Assembly: GCA_963727015.1 (NCBI GenBank)
Contig: CAVSEV010000005.1
Coordinates: 868,001-932,000 of the forward strand
Direction: 5' to 3'
Source of the DNA: DATFVJ01 sp963727015
GTDB taxonomy: Bacteria; Actinomycetota; Actinomycetes; Streptosporangiales; Streptosporangiaceae
DNA: 64,000 nt
Every line of letters starts with the position of its first letter. Position 1 is the stretch's first letter. A program made the translations under genes and the position numbers. Shown here piece after piece: positions 60,854 through 64,000 of this stretch. The notes beneath the pieces were generated by a model. That model ran no database searches, was not told the DNA's origin, and was given only the letters and a program-made list of their open reading frames with translations.

Positions 60854-62341
60854 GTGACCTCGGACCAGCCTGCCAGTCTCGCCGACGCCGAGGCGGCGAT
60901 CCGCGCCAGGGGCGTCGAGTGGGAGATCGATCCCTCACTGGACCGCATGCAGGCACTCATGGAACTGCTCGGCTCGCCGCAGCAGTCGTATGCCGTCATC
61001 CACGTGACAGGGACCAACGGCAAGACATCGACCGCGAACATGATCGACGCGCTGCTGCGCGCGCGTGGCCTGCGCACCGGCAGGTACACCAGCCCTCATC
61101 TGACGTCCATGCGGGAACGGATTAGCGTAGACGGGGAACCGCTCAGCGAGGAGCGGTTCGTGGCCGCCTACGCCGAGGTGCTGCCTTACGTGCAGCTTGC
61201 GGACTCGAACGGTGATCCACCGCTTTCCTTCTTCGAAGTGCTCACCGCGATGGCGTTCGCGGTGTTCGCGGACGCTCCGGTGGACGTGGCCGTGATCGAG
61301 GTGGGCATGGGCGGTACCTGGGATGCGACCAACGTCGCGGACGGATCCGTCGCTGTCGTCACCCCCATCTCCATGGATCACACGCGCTACCTGGGCGACA
61401 CCATCGAGTTGATAGCGGCAGAGAAGGCCGGGATCATCAAGTCAGGCGCGGTGGCTGTCCTCGCCCAGCAGCCCGTGGAGGCGGCCGAGGTGCTGCTGCG
61501 CCGGGCCGCAGAGACGGGTGCCAGCGTGGCGCGTGAGGGGTTCGAATTCGGGGTCCTGCAAAGGGACGTGGCGCTCGGCGGCCAGCGGCTGACGATCCGC
61601 GGGCTGCGCGGGGAATACGACGACCTGTTTCTGCCACTGTTCGGCGCGCATCAGGCCAGCAACGCGGCGTGCGCCCTCGCCGCCGTTGAAACGTTCGCCG
61701 GGGTACCCGCGGGCACGCTGCCGCCCGAGGGCATCCAGCCGGTCGGAGACACCGGAGGCACGCTCGACGCGGCGCTCGTGCGCGAGGCGTTCGCCCAGAT
61801 GACTTCCCCCGGCCGCGTGGAGGTGGTCAGGCGCAGCCCGACTGTGCTTGTCGACGCGGCGCACAACCCCGCTGGGATGGCCGCGACGGTGGCGGCGGTG
61901 GAGGAGTCGTTTGCGTTCGCCCCTCTGTTGGGCGTGCTCGCGGTCAGCGCGGACAAGGATGTGCCAGGCATTCTGGAAGAGCTCGAGCCGGCGCTTGCCG
62001 CTGTCGTGGTCACCCGTAATTCCGGCGCACGCGCCATGGACGTACCCGCACTCGCCGAACTCGCCATCGAGATCTTCGGTCCAGAGCGCGTTCGGGCCGC
62101 TAACCGGCTTGACGATGCCATCGACGTCGCGGCCAGCCTCGCCGACGCGGCAGAGGCGGCGGCTGAAAGCTCCGGCGGCGGGGCGGCGCCAGGCAGCGCG
62201 GGCGTACTGATCACCGGATCGGTGGTGACGGCGGGCGAGGCGCGGCTGTTGCTGACAAGGCCGGCCGCGTTGGCTGACCGGGGCCTGGCTGACCGCGGCC
62301 AGGCTGACAGCGGCCAGGCTGACCGCGGCCACGCTGGCTGA
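60854..62341 (+). CDS. folC: dihydrofolate/folylpolyglutamate synthase
   Basis: 495 residues from GTG 60854. P-loop HVTGTNGKTSTA (about residue 52), YTSPHLTSMRERI, EVGMGGTWDATN, STDHT-like ISMDHTRYLGDTIE, the carbamyl-Lys motif AAEKAGIIK, and DAAHNPAGM in the C-terminal domain. It adds glutamate to dihydropteroate and folates. The last 25 residues (ADRGLADRGQADSGQADRG) come from a tandem repeat. Followed nine bases later by the DUF4233 gene, the usual actinobacterial order. Confidence 0.95.
   Translation: MTSDQPASLADAEAAIRARGVEWEIDPSLDRMQALMELLGSPQQSYAVIHVTGTNGKTSTANMIDALLRARGLRTGRYTSPHLTSMRERISVDGEPLSEERFVAAYAEVLPYVQLADSNGDPPLSFFEVLTAMAFAVFADAPVDVAVIEVGMGGTWDATNVADGSVAVVTPISMDHTRYLGDTIELIAAEKAGIIKSGAVAVLAQQPVEAAEVLLRRAAETGASVAREGFEFGVLQRDVALGGQRLTIRGLRGEYDDLFLPLFGAHQASNAACALAAVETFAGVPAGTLPPEGIQPVGDTGGTLDAALVREAFAQMTSPGRVEVVRRSPTVLVDAAHNPAGMAATVAAVEESFAFAPLLGVLAVSADKDVPGILEELEPALAAVVVTRNSGARAMDVPALAELAIEIFGPERVRAANRLDDAIDVAASLADAAEAAAESSGGGAAPGSAGVLITGSVVTAGEARLLLTRPAALADRGLADRGQADSGQADRGHAG
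62268..62338 (+). repeat. 15-bp repeats at the folC 3' end
   Basis: GCTGACCGCGGCCAG-type units recur four to five times and encode the ADRGQ tail of FolC. Confidence 0.75.
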
Positions 62342-62349
62342 GGATCGCG

Positions 62350-62673
62350 ATGCGGCGGCTATGTGCCACGGTCCTCGTGCTCGAGGCGATCGTCATCTTG
62401 CTCGCGATCCCCGTTGCAATCGTGATCGGGCATGCCCGGCCCGCGCTTGCCGGAAGCGTGGGCGCGGCGGCGGCGGTGACCGCGGTGCTGCTGGCAGGCC
62501 TGGTCGGGCGGTGGGGACGTTGGCCCTATGTGGCAGGCACCGTCTTGCAGGCGGCGGTGATCGTCTTTGGCGTCGTGGTGCCCGTGATGTACTTCCTCGG
62601 CGCGATCTTCGCCGCCCTGTGGGTCATCGGCATGTGGCTCGGCTACCGCGTCGAGCACCGCCTGATGAACTGA
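62350..62673 (+). CDS. DUF4233 membrane protein
   Basis: 107 residues with four membrane helices (VLVLEAIVILLAIPVAIVIG, SVGAAAAVTAVLLAGLVG, YVAGTVLQAAVIVFGVVV, VMYFLGAIFAALWVIGMWLGYRVE). Small proteins of DUF4233 are found between folC and ndk in many actinobacteria; function unknown. ATG 62350 follows the folC stop by eight bases, so it is co-transcribed. Confidence 0.85.
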   Translation: MRRLCATVLVLEAIVILLAIPVAIVIGHARPALAGSVGAAAAVTAVLLAGLVGRWGRWPYVAGTVLQAAVIVFGVVVPVMYFLGAIFAALWVIGMWLGYRVEHRLMN

Positions 62674-62775
62674 GCGGGCGCGGCCCGCCAGGCAGGGCGG
62701 CAGCGGCCTCAGGCCCTGACCTATATGGCGTCCCGCTACACGGGCTTGCTTTACTGCCCGCGGCAGGCGCGACTG

Positions 62776-62970
62776 CCGCGGTCGCGCCTGCGCTGGTCGC
62801 GCGTGCGCTGGTCGCGCGTGCGCTGGTCGCGCGTGCGCTGGTCGTGCGTGCGCTGGTCGTGCGTGCGCTGGTCGTGCGTGCGCTGGTCGTGCGTGCGCTG
62901 GTCGTGCGTGCGCTGGTCGTGCGTGCGCTGGTCGCGCCTGCGCTGGTCGCGCCTGCACTGGTCGGCCGGG
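62776..62970 (+). repeat. 15-bp tandem repeat array upstream of ndk
   Basis: Eleven copies of CGCTGGTCGYGCGTG from 62791 to about 62955, plus degenerate edges. The middle six copies are identical (CGCTGGTCGTGCGTG). All frames stay open, so false genes appear. Copies are perfectly adjacent without spacers. The remainder of 62674-63173 has further CCGGCCGGGCGCCGCG repeats and then the ndk promoter and leader. Confidence 0.92.
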
Positions 62971-63173
62971 CGCCGCGGTCCTGCACCGGCCGGCCGGGCG
63001 CCGCGGCCCTGCACCGGCAGGCCGGGCGCCGCGCCCTGCGGCGGTCACGCCCAACCGGCCGGCCGGGCGTGCCGTGCCTGCGTCGGCACCCGATCGTCCG
63101 GGTAAGCTCCGGACGCAGAGCTATTCGATTTGCTTACCTGATCAATCCAAGCAAGTCCCGACGAGGTGAATCT

Positions 63174-63584
63174 TTGTCTGTACGCACCCTTGTCCTGATC
63201 AAGCCTGATGGTGTAGAGCGCGGCCTGATTGGTGACGTTATCTCCCGTATTGAACGCAAAGGCTTGCGGATCGTGGCGATGGAGCTACGGATGCTGGATC
63301 CGGATGCGGCGCGAGCGCACTACACCGAGCACACGGACAAGCCGTTTTTCGGCTCTCTTGTGGAGTTCATCACGTCGGCGCCCCTTGTCGCGATGGTCGT
63401 GCAGGGCCCGGGGGCCATCGAGGCGGTGCGCGCTCTCGCGGGGGCGACCGATCCGGTCAAGGCATTGCCAGGTACAATTCGGGGCGACCATGGGCTCGAA
63501 GTGCAACAGAACATCGTGCACGGCTCCGATTCGCCCGACTCCGCAGAACGGGAAATCAAGATCTTCTTTCCGGAGCTTGTTTAA
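63174..63584 (+). CDS. ndk: nucleoside diphosphate kinase
   Basis: 136 residues, standard length. TLVLIKPDGVERGLIG at the N-terminus, the active-site His in GDHGLEVQQNIVHGSDS, and the Kpn loop region PGTIRG. It equilibrates NTPs and NDPs in the cytosol. TTG 63174 is chosen because it starts the conserved region and GAGGTG lies eight bases upstream; upstream in-frame sequence is the repeat array. Gene order is conserved. Confidence 0.95.
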   Translation: MSVRTLVLIKPDGVERGLIGDVISRIERKGLRIVAMELRMLDPDAARAHYTEHTDKPFFGSLVEFITSAPLVAMVVQGPGAIEAVRALAGATDPVKALPGTIRGDHGLEVQQNIVHGSDSPDSAEREIKIFFPELV

Positions 63585-63716
63585 CCCGTTTCGCGTGTGT
63601 CGATGAATGACACGTTGCCGCGTTCGCCGCGCGCGGCATCGGCATTGAGGGAAATCAGCACATCAAAGCTCGGCACATCAAAGCAGAGTATTGTCTGGGG
63701 AAGGCTCTCGTCTCTC

Positions 63717-64000
63717 ATGAGCAACACGCTGGCGTTCCTTGGCCGTGACATGGCGGTCGACCTCGGCACCGCGAACACCCTGGTCTACGTGCGCGGACGC
63801 GGGATCGTGCTGAACGAGCCTTCTGTCGTCGCGCTTAATACCAACAGTGGCAAGATCGTCGCGGTCGGCGTTGAGGCTAAACGAATGATCGGCCGGACGC
63901 CTGGCAACATCGTCGCGGTCCGGCCGCTGAAGGACGGCGTTATTGCCGATTTCGACGTCACCGAGCGGATGCTGCGGTATTTCATCCAGAAGGTTCACCG
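63717..64000 (+). CDS. mreB: rod-shape protein MreB, 5' part
   Basis: The first 94 residues are present; the rest lies beyond the right edge. MAVDLGTANTLVYVRGRGIVLNEPSVVALN is the phosphate-1 loop start of MreB, followed by RMIGRTPGNIVAVRPLKDGVIADFDVTERML. MreB is the bacterial actin that directs cell-wall synthesis, in mycelial actinobacteria mainly in spores. ATG 63717 gives an extra SNTLAFLGRD lead, as in Streptomyces. Confidence 0.93.
   Translation, partial: MSNTLAFLGRDMAVDLGTANTLVYVRGRGIVLNEPSVVALNTNSGKIVAVGVEAKRMIGRTPGNIVAVRPLKDGVIADFDVTERMLRYFIQKVH

Noticed and set aside
62776..62970. CRISPR-like array
   Set aside because: Units are directly adjacent with no spacers and only 15 bases long; it is a simple tandem repeat. 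The same holds for the arrays at 12073 and 60130.

Overview
The window is one contiguous piece of a high-GC, probably mycelial actinobacterium. The order tig, clpP1, clpP2, clpX, valS, folC, DUF4233 gene, ndk, mreB (51.2-64 kb) is the conserved order known from Streptomyces and relatives. Other signs are the very high GC, frequent GTG/TTG starts, a mycothiol-type arsenate reductase, DUF5753-type regulators and an actinomycete integrative and conjugative element (AICE). The species cannot be named from the sequence; a Streptosporangiales-like organism is a reasonable guess.

Layout. 1-13.2 kb: end of a cydC-type ABC exporter, DedA protein, SDR, acyl-CoA synthetase, a solitary Cas3 of the type I-G kind (helicase first, HD last) with a perfect palindrome in front and a MITE-like element at its stop codon, a PAS-GAF-SpoIIE phosphatase, and the zwf/gnd pair. 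13.4-15.9 kb: arsenic island (arsR divergent from arsM, MIP-channel gene, arsC). 16-23.5 kb: a membrane protein with three W-rich repeats, then a graveyard of frameshifted genes (two glycosyltransferases, a BBE-type flavin oxidase, a Crp regulator, a DHFR-like protein) around one intact MarR gene with an operator on its own start codon. 23.7-27.5 kb: an intact drug-efflux-like ABC pair plus MerR regulator, ending in a broken integrase and a 42-bp relic of a tRNA-Gly 3' end.

27.5-46.7 kb: an AICE of about 19 kb in tRNA-Gly(UCC). Its left end holds an IS1634-type and an IS110-type transposase gene. Then comes cargo (hypothetical proteins, K+ channel, lipoprotein) and a regulatory block (XRE-DUF5753, HATPase, HTH protein, PP2C phosphatase). 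Last are the core genes: two small proteins, an FtsK-type translocase, a zinc-ribbon protein, repSA, xis and int. repSA and int each carry a frameshift and the translocase has an altered Walker A, so the element looks immobile. A motif CCCCCTAGAC recurs only in front of the regulatory and transfer genes.

46.7-64 kb: tRNA-Gly, tRNA-Pro, lhgO, two tandem alpha/beta-hydrolase membrane proteins (one lacking most of its catalytic triad), and the protein-quality-control, valS, folC, ndk, mreB backbone. A divergent FolC-like Mur ligase lies between valS and folC.

A theme throughout is many unrelated short tandem repeats (units of about 12-40 bp) in gaps and in coding ends. Frameshifts lie in accessory genes only; the long housekeeping genes are intact, which favours real decay over poor sequence.
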